Below are positions 22,187 through 34,338 of a stretch of DNA of 64,000 nucleotides, in pieces. This DNA is from Beta vulgaris subsp. vulgaris (lineage: Eukaryota > Streptophyta > Magnoliopsida > Caryophyllales > Amaranthaceae): NCBI RefSeq assembly GCF_026745355.1, contig NC_079206.1:47514752-47578751 (forward strand), read 5' to 3'. The translations under genes were made by a program, and so were the position numbers. Each line of letters begins with the position of its first letter. Position 1 is the stretch's first letter. A model generated the notes under the pieces. The model did no database searches, was not told the DNA's origin, and saw only the letters and a program-made list of their open reading frames with translations.

Positions 22187-23202
22187 TAGGGGTGTTAACG
22201 AGCCGAACCGAGACCGAACATGTACAGGCTCGGCTCGGCTCGAAAATATTTGAGATTGAGCTCGGCTCGAGCTCGAAGCTCGTCGAGCCTAAAAATCTAG
22301 GCTTGGCTCGAGTTCGAAAGACTCAAACCCAAGCTCGGCTCGAGCTCGGCTCAAAAACAAAAAATTTCAGACATTAAAAAAAATTCGGCAAAAAATTTAT
22401 TCCTTAGGCTTTTGATAAAAATATAGCCCAACATACTTTTGCCAAGATTAAACTAATATGAAAGTCAGGTAATGCCCATTTAATAGATAGGCCCAACTTC
22501 CATTGAAGTTTGTCACTCTTTATCCACATGCCCTTTTAATGCAAAATGTTCACTCTTTCCTTTCCTTCCTCACCAATGTGGGACGTCAGAAATTTCATAT
22601 AACAAATCTTGCAATCACAAGCTGCACTTCACCGATGTGGGACACTTGCAATTTCGTATGATGTAGTTGTACTGCTCTAGCATGCAATTTTCTTCTTTTT
22701 TTTTTTTTTTTGCAAGAGGCATGCAAGTTTATTTTTCTTTGTAATTGTAGTTGTTGACTTAGTGCCACCTTTTTGTAATATTTTTTTTAGATATGATGTA
22801 TTCAATGTTTATATAAATATTTTAAAATAAATGTTTATATAAATATTTTAAAATAATTAAACTAGTTAATTAAAGACTTTATAAATAGTCCAACAATACA
22901 AATAAGACATAATTTAAAATGAAGTTTAGTGAAAGGTAGTAAGATTTTATAATGAAAATAAGGTTGTTGTTCACCTTCTATGTCGATGTGGGATATTAAT
23001 ATCTTGTATAAAAAATATCTAAAATAATTTCGAGCTAGTTCACGAACTCTCGAGCCGAACTTAGGGAGGCTCAGCTCGGCTCGTTAAGGTCTCGAGCCGA
23101 TCCCGAACTCAAGTCGAGCCCTCCCGAGCCGAACTTTGACCGAGCTTTGACCAAGCCAAACTCGAATAGTTTGCGAGCCACCCTGGCTCATTAACACCCC
23201 TA
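22187..23202. mobile_element. Non-autonomous hAT element (copy 2), nested
   Basis: Termini TAGGGGTGTTAACGAGCC and GGCTCATTAACACCCCTA; perfect 8-bp target duplication TCCTGACC at 22179-22186 and 23203-23210. The GAGCCGAGC-rich ends are shared with copy 1, while the central 600 bases differ. It inserted into the CACTA-like element and is therefore younger. Confidence 0.93.
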
Positions 23203-24147
23203 TCCTGACCCAATCTTTCTCTACTCCTGACCCAATCTCTCTCCTACCTCATAACCTTAATCTCCCTCCTCTGCCCCTCTTTCTCTCCCCTCTCTACTCC
23301 TCTCTCACACGGCCGTCATATCTTTTCCCTCTCCTATCTCCTCTATCCTCTCTCCTCTCTCCTCTTTCCTCTATACTATCATTCAAGAACGAAGAATACA
23401 CTTTTTTACAAGAACCAAAAACTCACACAATACAATAAACGAAATCGAAGAACGAAGAAATTGAAGAACGGAGAATGAAGAACGAAGAAATGAAGAGACG
23501 AAGAATCGAAAATCTATACACAATAAATTGGTTTTTTTTTTTGCCAGATTTTTCCGTTTTATATGGGATTTAGTTTTTGGATATGGTTTTCGATGTAGGA
23601 TATATTTTGGTTTTTGGGCTGCCATTTTCGTGTCGATTTTTTTGGCTTCCATTTTCTTATAATTTTACGCTTTTTCGTGCTTAAGTTTTGCTTTTTCGTG
23701 TTTAATTTTTGCTTTTTCATGCTTAATTTTTCCTCATTCGTGCTTAATTTTTGCTTTTTTGCTCTTAATTTTTGCTTTATTTTGTTAATTATGTATATAT
23801 GTGAATTTGTTATTTTTTATATTTGTATAATTTTCTGTATTTATTTTGAAATGTTATTTCTATGTATTCATGTTTAGTTTTGTATGCATTTATGTTTAGT
23901 TTTCTATGTATAATGTTTGGTTTTTATATAATTTTGCATATATGTAGCTAATTTTCTGTAGTGTTTTTGTTCCTAGAATTAGGAACTGATCATGTCTCTT
24001 CCTAATATTTTTCCTTGTAGTCTTAAGTTGTAGAACACACTCTTTTTGTATCATGTTTGGACATATTTTCATAATTTTGGTACAGTCATACAGTGAGAAG
24101 GTTTTCTTAACCCAAAAAAAAAAAATTTTGTACAATTTTGGATTGTT

Positions 24148-24149
<2 letters not shown>

Positions 24150-24197
<48 letters not shown>
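24150..24197. repeat. (AT)n microsatellite
   Basis: About 23 uninterrupted TA units. It creates spurious YIYIYI frames in two registers. Confidence 0.97.
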
Positions 24198-24200
<3 letters not shown>

Positions 24201-24477
24201 GTTATATGTTATATGTATTATTATATATGTATATTGTTTTTATGTATATATGTAGCTATTGATGGATTGTTATATATTGTGTGTTGGACATGGCGTAGTG
24301 CAGACCTGCACTTTTTTTAGACTTCAACTCATACAATCAGATGCGGTTCTTATGTAAAACCGCATCAGTAAATATTTTGGATTTGATGCGGGCTTATTCG
24401 ATGCGGATCAAAACCGCATCAGTAAGTTCCATTTTAATCGCATCAAATAGACTTTTTCCCACTAGTGAAACTAGTAG

Positions 24478-26097
24478 AATAATTGCTTATTGATGCGGCT
24501 GAATTGATGCAATTTTACCCATACATAGTAATAAACCACGTCAAAAGAAAAGAAAAAATCGAAAATTAACCTATTGTTGCGGTTCTAGGTGGAAACCGCA
24601 GCAATAGATGCCAATGGGAAATTTTCAAAATTGTTTGACTAGTTTGACCGGAGAATTATTACAATTCCCATCCAAAATCGTAGCAATAATCAGCAATAGA
24701 CTAAAATATTAATATTTTAATCTATTCTGGTGGTTTCCTTAAAAACTTGCAGCAATGAAAATTCCTAATATTATATAATAATACTTGAGCCGTGTTGCAC
24801 AAACCTAGATCAGTAAACCCTAAATCTAATCGCGCCTCCCTCACTTCCGAGTTCCCATTCTCTCTCATGACAGCAGATGTACTTCTCCCTCTCAATCCTC
24901 TCACCCTCACTCACTCCAATCTCTCATGGCTCCTCCCTCGCTAACTTTCGCTCCTCCTTTTTTTGTATCTCACTTTTGCTACTCCTCCTTTCTTCGTTTT
25001 TCACTTTCGCTGCTCCCCCTTTCTTCGTCTCTCACTCTCGTTGCTCCTCCTTCGTTCTCACCATTTTTTCCTTTTTTCAACTTGGATCGCAAACTTTAAC
25101 TTTAACATTTAAGGTAAAAAACTACCCTGATTTTACCCTTTTTCCAAATAAAAATCCCAACTTTCTCAACAAAATAATTCAACAAAACGGGAAAAAATGG
25201 CAAACAAACTATGTTACCAAACTATGATTAAAATTTACCCTATTTCTGATGAATTTATGACCTTATTTTCCACAAATACAGAGCTTTTTAATAATTTTTT
25301 TTATTGGTGAATTAATTATGTATTTTCAGCATAATACACTTTCCAATGGGTATCTTTAATTACACCAGTTTTATGTACACCTGTTAAATATAGTTTCTTT
25401 TCTAAAATACTCCCTCAATCAAATTTAAATTGTTAAATTTTTTTTTTATGATATGTTATTTTCTACTTATTTTAACTTATTTCAGAAAGAAAAAAAATAA
25501 GATAAGATAACTATTCAACTAATTTTGACTTGTTTAAATAACATATATATAAGATAAGTTTTGATAATAATATAATTTAAGATAAGATAAATTTAGATAA
25601 GATAAGTGCACATTATATAAGACAAAATAAGTTAAATCAAACAGACCATGAGGAAGGCCAAAAAAAGTTTTCAAGTTCCTATTATTAAACAACAAAAAAA
25701 AATTATTGTGTCACTAAGCTTGATTGTCATTGATCAGAAGTATTATATAAAAGGTGAAACAAAATGAATGATTACCTGTTATATTTTTATATTTTCAAAG
25801 TATGACAACTAAAATGGTATGGGAGAAATATAATACTTCAATTTCTTTTAATTAATCTGTATTCCTTCCCGACATGTTTCATTTTAGTTGATTCATTTTC
25901 TTATATTTTTGTAACTATTCTTACTTATGACCTTTTATACACTTAATTAATCAATGTGTGTATGTAATCTAACGTAGTTGGTAAAGTCTTGTGGTCGAAG
26001 TGGTACCCAAGGCCTATAATCGATGCTCATCTACATTATTTTGCTTACTCGCTTATTTACACAGAAAAATGTTTTATACTTAGGTGACTCATCTTCT
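24478..26097. other. Spacer with a possible CACTA-like end, no gene
   Basis: At 24480-24620 words such as ACTAGTAGAATAATTGC, TTGTTGCGGTT and AACCGCAGCAATAG form an inverted pair resembling subterminal CACTA repeats, but no partner terminus is found. 24870-25080 is a CT-rich block. 25400-26040 is AT-rich. A tRNA-derived SINE-like word (TAGTTGGTAAAG) near 25977 is too degenerate to call. Confidence 0.4.
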
Positions 26098-26950
26098 TAA
26101 CACTACAAAAAAAAAAATGCTCGTATGGCGACAGAATTTTAGAAACAGACTTGTATCCATTTCTAATTTAAAGACGACAAATTTATACTCTATGTTTCTA
26201 AAATAAGTTAGAGATGGATTTTAAAATTCGTCCCTAAGTTAGAGATGGATTTGAAAACCATCCCTAAGTTAGAGACAAATTTTAAAATTCGTCCCTAAGT
26301 TAGAGACAGAATTATCAGATCATTTATGATGTGTTTTACCAATTTCTCCATACTTTGTTAAAAATGTTAGATATAATTTAGAGACGGATTTTTATATTTC
26401 TTCTCTAATTTAGAGACAAGTTTTAAATTCCATCTCTAATCTAGAGATAGAATCTTAAAATCTTTTCTCTAAGTAACGGACAAATTTTTATTTCTTTCTC
26501 TAAATTAGGGACAATTTTTTAATTCTGATCTCTAATTTAATGCACTTTAGAGAATTCGTCTCTATATTAATAGAGACAAAAAAATTATCAGTCTCTAAAC
26601 TAGAGACAGATTTTTATTTCCCACCCTAGTTTAGATATGGATTTGAAAATTCGTCTCTAATTTAAATGATCATATATTTTTAATAATGCATTTTAGAGAC
26701 AGATTCATATATTTGTCTCTAGTTTTAGCGACAAATTCATATATTTTTGCGTCTAGATTAGGGACGGATATATTCATCCGTCTTTAAATTAGGGACGAAT
26801 TTATAAATCTGTCACTAATTTAGACAAGTAAATATTTTTTATAACGCAATTTAGAGACAAAATTCAAATTTGTTTCTAAGTTAGAGACGAATTTTTATGA
26901 CCATCTCTAAGTTAGAGACGGATGTTTAAGATCATTTTCTAATATTTCTT

Positions 26951-27901
26951 CGGTTTTTTCACCAAATACCCCTGATAAAAAAATTTATTCACCAAATACC
27001 CCAACTTTTTTCAAAATTCACCAGATACCCCTTACTTTAAAAAATATTCACCAGATACCCCCAAAGTTGACAGACGTTAGTCACCGTTAGTGTTTATTTA
27101 CATGTTTGCCCTAAGTCAACCTAATTAACCCTAAGTCAACCTAATTAACTCTAAGTCAACCTAATTAACCCTAACTAACCCTAACCAACCACCCCACCTT
27201 TTCCCCCACCACCCACCCACCACCCCACCTCTTCCCCCACCACCCATCACCCCACCCCCACTCCACCTCTTCCCCCACCACACCCACCACCCCCTCCCCC
27301 TTTCTCCACCCCTGCAACCCCCTCCCCTTCCCCTGCAACCGCCGCACAACCCCCCTCCCTTCCCCTTCCCCCACAAACGCTGCCCAACCCCCTCCCGTCT
27401 CCTTCCCTTCCCCCGCAAACGCCGCCCAAGCCCCTCTGAAATGAAAAAAAAATCGATTGCAGGGGTTTCAAAGGTGCGCGAAGGGACGGGGAGGGGAGGG
27501 GGATTGCGCGACGGTTGCAGGAGAAGAGGAGGGTAGGGGCGGCACGACTACAGGGGAAGGGGAGTAAGGGCCGGCGCGGCTGGCGGGGAAGGGGATGGGA
27601 GGGGGGCTGGGTGGTGGGGGTTTGTAGCTGGTGGGGCTGGGGTTGTTGGGGGTGGTGGGTCAGGGGAGAGATAGATGGGGTTAGGTTAGTTTGGTTTTTA
27701 GGATTTTTAGGTTAATTAGAGTTTTTTAGGGTTTTTTAGGTTAATTAACACTGTCATTGAGGGTATTATTTGTATTTTTTAAAAAAGTTTGGGGTATATA
27801 GTGAATTTTGTTAAAAGTTAGGGGTATCTGGTAAATTTTGAAAAAAGTTGGGGTATTTAGTGAATAAATTTATTTGTCAGGGATATTTGGTGAAAAAACC
27901 G
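26951..27901. mobile_element. Mutator-like element with long terminal inverted repeats, nested
   Basis: Ends CGGTTTTTTCACCAAATA and TATTTGGTGAAAAAACCG start terminal inverted repeats of at least 80 bases (ACCCCAACTTTTTTCAAAA and its complement are shared). A perfect 9-bp target duplication ATATTTCTT lies at 26942-26950 and 27902-27910, the Mutator signature. The interior is strikingly GC-rich for this window: C-rich on the left (27180-27430) and G-rich on the right (27480-27670). It gives only low-complexity Gly/Arg/Trp frames, so it may be captured DNA or a low-complexity expansion. Confidence 0.9.
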
Positions 27902-27939
27902 ATATTTCTTTCAATTATTGTCAATTCCCCCACGTAGAA

Positions 27940-28140
27940 GTAAACTACGGTGTACTTGCTATGAGTTTCTCCTTGTGACTTAGAGGTCACAGGTTTGATT
28001 CCTACCAATTGCAGTTCTTAGGAATAGCATTCCCCTTATCATTTCCCACTAATTCCAAGAGCCTTGCCTACAAAGCCGGACCATGTTGACTAGACCGAGG
28101 TTCCGAACCGATGATGAGACCGAGTTGAACCAAACAACTA
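27940..28140 (+). repeat. Possible tRNA-derived SINE-like segment
   Basis: AGGTTTGATTCCTACC (about 27990) resembles the B box of a Pol III promoter, preceded by GACTTAGAGGTCAC. It lies in the CACTA-like element where the flanking repeat pattern is interrupted. No clear A box, tail or target duplication, so this stays tentative. Confidence 0.35.
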
Positions 28141-29149
28141 GCAATAGGTGATTAAAAAATTTCCCTAAAATTAAAGTCGGATTTCAAAATCCGACTCTAA
28201 GTTTATGGACGGATTTTGAAATACGTCTCTAAAAATGAACTCAAAATTAGAGACGAATTTGAAAAACCGTCCCTAAAATTAGTGATGGATATTAAGATCG
28301 GCCCCTAACTTTAGAGACAAATTTCAAAATTCGTCTCTAATTTTTGCTACGAAATTAGAAACATGTATTATTCTGTCTCTAAATCCGAGATGGATTTTTT
28401 CATATTCCATCTCTAAGTTCGTTTAGCGATGAGGACTTTAGCAATGGACATAATTTGTCTCCGAATCGTCAAAATTGGTCGCTATATGTACTTAGAGATG
28501 TTCGTCGCTATAGAGTGAATTTGTAGTGTAACATGTGTGCCAATTAAAAAAAATGAGTATATTAAAAAAGAAACAAAGGATGTACTTTAAATGAAGTCCA
28601 CAATGTACAAAAACAAAAGGAAATTTTTTAAGTTTCCCGTAAGGTTTAGCGTGATTTCAAAATTAATCCTCAAATTTGGGGAATTTTTCATATACCCCTG
28701 AATTTTGTGTTTAGACTCAAAATACCCATACTAATGAGATTAGGATAACAAAAGTTGGGTGGTTTAATTAAGGCGTGAGAATGGAGAAAGAGGGTGTGTG
28801 TGTATTATGTTTGAATGATGGTAGTGGGAACATTAAATGCAAGAAAGTAAAAGAAGAATTGGAATAGGTAGTGAGTGAAAAATCCCCAAAAGCTAGGGTT
28901 TTTTTTGGCAAAAAAACTCACCCAACTTTTCAGTGATTCAAACAAATGACGAATTTTTTCAAGAAGAAGACCAAATCCTCTTATGAACAGATAATTTCGT
29001 TCACGTTAATTGCGTAATCTTTAAGATATCATCTATTTTCATATGTCTTGTTATTGAAACTATGATGTTAGGGTTTTTTCCCCAATTTGTGGCCTCGAAA
29101 TTGATTGTGGGGTTTTTAGTGTAGTAATTTTGTAAGATTTGAGGTATCT

Positions 29150-32100
29150 TTGAATATGGTTGCGATTCTGTTAACTGCGCCTTATGAACACAATGGTTAT
29201 AACATAAGAGTAAAAGACACTGATGAGTATAGTTTCTTGTGTTTGCTACAAGACTTAGAAGAAGAAGATCACAAGCAAAATGTCATGCCAGCCCCAAACC
29301 TTGTTATTAAGTATTACCCACCTGAGATTCAACAATTAGTTGAGGTTACCTGTGATGTGCATCTTATTAATTCGGATGTTTAGTTTGCTTTGGAATGAAA
29401 AAGAGATAGATTTGTACATAACAAAATCAGAAGTTCCTTCTAGTGTTGTTGAGGGTTATCATAAACTGAAAAGTGGACAAGGAATAGAAGGAAAGAGAAA
29501 AGATATAGAGGAAAAAAAAAGTGGGTTGAGAGTCAAGAATGATTGAGAAGAATGATGGAGGAGCAAGATAGGTTGAGAGAACAAACGGAGAGGGAGGATG
29601 TAGAGAGAAGACATAAGAAGAAGAAGAAAAAGGAGGGAGGAAGAACAAGAAAAGAGGGATGAGGTCATAGATATAGAGCCTTTATCTAAAGAAGTCAATT
29701 TGTTTGATGTTGATGAGGATCTCAAGGGAGGAGTAGAGTATGTGAAAGTAACACTTGCGAAAAAGAAAAAGTGGCTTAGTCCCAGGAAAGTCTTAGAGGG
29801 CTAGCATGTAGCCCAAGTCAAATCCATTTGTTGTTACCCCTCCCAGGCCCAACTCTACAGTTATCCAGGCCCAAAAAACCCCACAAAAATCAATTCCCGA
29901 GGATAAACGACCCCTAAAAAATTAGCACCAAATGCCACTCAAACCCAATAAAGTGATGCCCAACCAAGAAAAAGACCACTTTCCAAACCCAACCCAATTG
30001 AATACCTTGTCAGCCAAACCCAACCTACATAATCCAAGCCAGCTAATTCATTCACTAAACCCAATGAACACTCCCATGCCAGCACCTTCACCTAACCCAC
30101 CCAAACCACAAAAACGCATAGAAATCCTCCCAACAAGAGAGACCCAAAGATAATATTTAAAAGGGGGGGTACCTTACAACCCTCACAAAGGCAACAACAT
30201 AGATAATCTACCCCTGACCAAAGTGTACCACAAGAAGCAGGCAATGATGAACAAAATGTGCATGAGGAGGGTTTTTTTTGTGGGGGGTATCTTGATGATG
30301 TTGTTGAAGGAGATAGTTATATGCAGAAAGTAGGGACTACTCTGTGGAGGTGGGTATTTATTTGGTAAGGTTGAAGGTTGATTAAAGAGGTACACTGTCG
30401 TTAATGCCAGCGAAGACTGTTCCTGGAGATTGCATGCATATGTCTTGCCTGATAAAGTGAAATGGGCTATTAAATCTCTAAGTGATCCCTATTATGTTCA
30501 CAAACTTGAACATAACCTAGTGGATGGTATTAAGTGGCTTGCAAGGAACATAATGGATCGGGTGAGGGCTAATTTTGAAGTGTCATTTCAGTCACTTGTT
30601 GATTTAGTGTTCAAGAAATTTGGGATTATGGTGCCTATGTCCACTATGTATAAGGCTAGAGCAGAAGCTGTTAAGCAAATCCAAGGAGTACATGAGGAAT
30701 CTTATGGTCAGTTGCCCCATTATGTCTATGTCGTTAAGGAGAAAACACTAATGCCTTTGCCTTTATTAGTTGGATTAATGAAGGCATTGTACTCCACCAT
30801 CATTTAAGCGGATTTATATTAATTATCTTTGGTGCTATGCTCAACAGGATTATAAAAGGGTGCATACCATTAATTGGTATTGATGGTTGCCACTTGAAAG
30901 CAAATTAACTTCAAAGGTTGCTTATTATCTGCAATTTCCCTAGATCGAAATCAACAGATATCTCCACTAGCATATGCAGTGATTAGTTAGGAGAGTTCCG
31001 ACAATTGGGACTATTTTGTCAAGAGTTTAAGGCTATCTTTGTCAACATTAGACATGGATGATTGGAGTTTTATGAGTGACAGAATGAAGGTACCGCACTA
31101 AACCTTATTTTTGTTTACATTATTTGCTATTGATGTCCTAATTATTGCTAAATTAATCATGCAGACAAAGTATGGTGGACCAAATTTTCAAGCATACTTT
31201 TTGCAGCCTATAGATGCTTACAATGTATGGGTCTTCATCAGAGCAATGACGGAGAACAGGAAGCTGAATGTTTCTGCTTATGATTATCTTATGAAGTACC
31301 ACTGAATTTGTGGGTCAGTCATAAATTTGCCACGTCCCTTTGTTATGATGATAATACAAACAACTTCATAGAGTTATCTAATGCCACCTTGGGTCTCGAC
31401 AGAGTTAGACCAATCATGGGATTGTTGGAAGGTATGGCCACTTTTACAAAACATGAATTGTATATGTTTATGTAATTTCAATCCCTCGCATTGCCTTGTA
31501 TAGCAGCCATTAATAGAATAAGCTGCATGGTTACAATAGCAACAAGACGTACATCATGTGATGATTGGCCATGCACTAGTGGAAAAATAAGGAAGGGTTG
31601 CGCTAAAAAAAGCCCTTAGGGCTGCGCTTTTTGACAGCAGCCCTTTCAATAGCAGCCCTTCACTTTTTAAGTAGGGTTGCGCTTTACAAGCGCAGCCCTT
31701 CACAACGAAGGGCTGCGCTTTTACCTAAAAAGCGCAGCCCTTTTAAGCATGAAAGGCTGCGCTAATTGTTAAAAGCGCAGCCCTTTTGACCCAAAAACAA
31801 AAACAAAATAAAAAAATTTGTTTTTGCATTTTTTTATGTCAAATTGACACAAAAATCAATTCTAAACTGATAAAATTATAACAAAATCACAAAAATAGAT
31901 ATTCAGCCAGATATATATTATCGCAAAAACAGATGAATATATTATAACAATAATATTATAATTTAAACAAATAAATTACAAAAAGAAAAATTAAGAAATG
32001 ATATAAATGAAACCAGATCTAAGAAAAATTAAAAATTAAATTACAACAATAATAAATCTGGTTCATCTCAAAACTTTGTAATACCTAAACCTATGATTGG

Positions 32101-33580
32101 AAAAAAAACCAGATCTACCTTCACCCCAAACAAAAACGAAAAAAAAAAAACAGATCTAAGGAATAGAAGAAGTTCTGGATCTGAACGGCCGACGAAGAGT
32201 AGAGAGGAGAGATGACAAAACGCAAATGAACCGCCGACCAAGTGAACGACTCACGAACTAGATGTCGCCGGTCTGATTTCGACAAACGAGCGAACAACAT
32301 GATTGATTCCAAGAGTGTGATGACGACAAACGAACGAAAAGGAAGAGGAGAGGGAGATTTTTGCGCGATGACGACCGGAGTTCATCTGTTTGTTTGATTT
32401 TGGGAAAACGAAAAGAGAGAGAGAGGGGGAAATTCCAGGAGTGTGATGAGAGGGAGGGAAGATGGGAGGGGCTGGGAGCATTTAGGATTGATTTTGAGTG
32501 AAGGGAGGAGAGAGAATTTGAGTGAAGGGAGGAGAGAGAGGCATGCGAATGTGAGGGAGGAGAGAGAGAATGAGAGTGTGAGAGACGAGAGAGACTCAGA
32601 GAATTTAAGTGAAGGGAGGAGAGAGAGGCAGCGCTTCTTTTCAAAATAAAATAAAAAAAAAAGCCCATGAAGGGCTGCGCTTGTCCCAAAAAACGCAGCC
32701 CTTCATTTAAAAGGGCTGCGTTTGACTAAAAAGCGCAGCCCTACTTAGTCAGAAGGGCTGCGCTTTTTCTAAAAGTGCAGCCCTACTAAGTGAAAGGTTG
32801 CGCTTTTCTTCAAAAGCGCAGCCCTTCTGTTATGTAGGGCTGCGTTTTTGTAGAAAAGCACAGCCCTTCACTAGTAGGGCTACACTTTTAGAAAAAGCGC
32901 AGCCCTTCCTTTTTTTTCCCTAGTGATGACATGAACTAAAACCTAATGCCAAGGAGGAGCTAAGGAAAAACAATGAGGATTCTAGAGGCTGCCTGTTGCA
33001 TATGTTTGGCAAATGACAATGAGGTTTTTAAGGCAATAAATTATTCCCTTTAGATATGAATGTGATATCTTGTATGTGGGGCAAGTGGCAAATGATAAGG
33101 ATTCCTTGCAAGCATGATTTTAGGGTTATCAATAACAGTAGACTTAATGCTTCCCTATTTATCTTAAGTTATTACACATCTGCCACATATACGATAACTT
33201 ATCAACTCAATATTGTGCCCATGCCTGATCCTTCCTACTATGCACCTACAGATGTCCCTATTATTGCACCACCTAGGGTGAAAAGGATTTTTGGCAGACC
33301 ACCTAGAAATAGAAAAAGTTAGCCTGGTGAGCATAAAGGAAGTGGAAAAAATCTATCACTATCAAATGTACCAAGTGCAATGAGCTCAAACATAACAAAA
33401 GGAGTTGCATTAGAGGCTTGACAGCAACTCAACAGAGGTTCGCAGGTCGTGGAAGAGTATAGGTGTGGAGGAGAGGATGTCCACACAACGTACTGTTGAG
33501 AATGAAGGTGGCAACAAAAAAAGGGAATAAAACCCAAGAAGGCAGAGTACTCAACTGCAAGCTCTTCACCTTAAGTGTCA
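29150..33580 (+). pseudogene. MuDR-type (MULE) transposase, dead and interrupted
   Basis: The N-terminal piece is 29150-29383. At 30390-30807 the DNA-binding region reads LHAYVLPDKVKWAIKSLSDP, NLVDGIKWLARNIMDRVRAN, YGQLPHYVYVVKE. After a frame break, LIGIDGCHLKAN (about 30870-30905) is the first catalytic Asp block of the MULE DDE domain. DAYNVWVFIRAMTENRKLN (31210-31270) and YDDNTNNFIESSNATLG (about 31340-31395) follow. The CACTA-like element 31574-32925 interrupts it. Beyond it, the SWIM zinc finger region (GKWQMIRIPCKHDFRVI, 33075-33130), the linker MPDPSYYAPTDVP, and a zinc knuckle with CTKCNELKHNKRSC (near 33365-33410) are recognisable. Numerous stops and frame changes make it a pseudogene. 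Confidence 0.88.
31574..32925. mobile_element. Non-autonomous CACTA-like element in the MULE transposase
   Basis: Ends CACTAGTGGAAAAATAAG and TTTTTTTTCCCTAGTG (right TIR with one change) are flanked by a 3-bp duplication ATG (31571-31573, 32926-32928). Subterminal AAGGGCTGCGCT / AGCGCAGCCCTT words fill 31595-31790 and 32665-32910, the same word as in the element at 13738. The interior is AT-rich at 31800-32150, then purine-rich (GAGGGAGGAGAGAGA) at 32400-32640. No transposase and no recognisable captured gene. Confidence 0.9.
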
Positions 33581-34137
33581 TGTTTTCGGTTCTGTAATTA
33601 CACAATTGTAGTTTATTTGGATTATGAAGGTTTTATAGTTATCAATTTAGGGCAGTTTTTTTTTTTTTTTTTGCTATAATCAATATATGTATTTATCAGT
33701 TCTAATTTAGGATAGTTTTTTGGATACAAAGAATTTTACTTCCTTCGTTTCATAATATTTGCAACACTTTCTATTTCGAGATGTTTCAAAATATTTGCTA
33801 CACTTTCTTTCCTTATTTAGTAAGTTTAGGGGGGTAAAAAGACAACATTACCCTTACTTAAAAGATAAAAACTGATTGGTGGCCCCTAATTAATCCCTAA
33901 ACACATTACCTAATTTAATGATTTCCACCATAATTCATTTAACCCAACCACTTGTCAGATTCAAACCCCCAACATTTAATCAACCTAACCCCCCATATTT
34001 CTCAAACTTTCAACTCTCCCTCCTCTCTCCTCTTCTCTAATCCCTATTCTTGAACCCTAATACAGAAACCCTAGAATTTTCAAGCAAAATCCATACCTCC
34101 TTCTCTCATATTCATCCTTAAACACCAAATTAAAATC

Positions 34138-34338
34138 ATGGCTGGAAAATTCCTCCCCAATTTAAGCCCCTCAACTGATGTGTTGTTCGAGACTGATGAC
34201 GATAGGGAAACAATGTTAATCAAGGACATATGTGACTCCTTCGAGCGTAGATCTTCTTGGACTTGCCGTTTTTATGAATCAAGGGTGCAGAACTTCATAT
34301 GGGTCCCAGCGCAAAGAATGCTCTTGAATCTATGTTGA
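34138..34338 (+). pseudogene. Unrecognised ORF fragment in the mariner-like left arm
   Basis: The ATG follows a 5'-leader-like CT-rich stretch (34005-34110). The 66 residues start MAGKFLPNLSPSTDVLFETD and include FERRSSWTCRFYESRVQNFI. Downstream, in other frames, acidic segments such as FTFSDDSSFEGEREFIDI are readable to about 34530. I do not recognise a family. It may be a captured host exon or a decayed element gene. Confidence 0.3.

Larger units (their letters stand above)
21878..24477. mobile_element. CACTA-like element with a nested hAT insertion
   Basis: Ends CACTAGTGGAAAAAA and TTTTTCCCACTAGTG match those of the elements at 13738 and 31574. Subterminal words are different: GATGCGGTTT / AAACCGCATC at 21920-22070 and 24330-24430. 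The flanking 3-mers TCA and AAA do not match, so the target duplication is lost or an end was rearranged. No transposase. The interior contains the hAT element 22187-23202, a poly-T-rich region and an (AT)n microsatellite. Confidence 0.8.
26101..28528. mobile_element. CACTA-like element built of 'TTAGAGACGGATTT' repeats
   Basis: Ends CACTACAAAAAAA and TTTGTAGTG, with a 3-bp duplication TAA (26098-26100 and 28529-28531). Both flanks (26120-26940, 28150-28500) are filled with copies of TTAGAGACGGATTT and the complement AAATCCGTCTCTAA, at roughly 35-55 base intervals. No transposase. A Mutator-like element (26951-27901) and a SINE-like segment (27940-28140) lie inside. Confidence 0.85.

Noticed and set aside
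24053..24320. YIYIYI ORFs
   Set aside because: Artefact of the (AT)n microsatellite.
25970..26040. tRNA gene or SINE
   Set aside because: One A-box-like word only; no B box in register, no cloverleaf.
27110..27190. CCCTAA-like words suggesting an interstitial telomeric repeat
   Set aside because: The words are irregular (CCTAATTAACCCTAAGTCAA), not CCCTAAA arrays, and lie in the inverted repeat of a Mutator-like element.
32251..32689. Ser/Leu-rich minus-strand ORFs in the 31574 CACTA-like element as a captured gene
   Set aside because: They are low-complexity translations of a purine-rich GAGGGAGGAGAGAGA stretch; no family resemblance.
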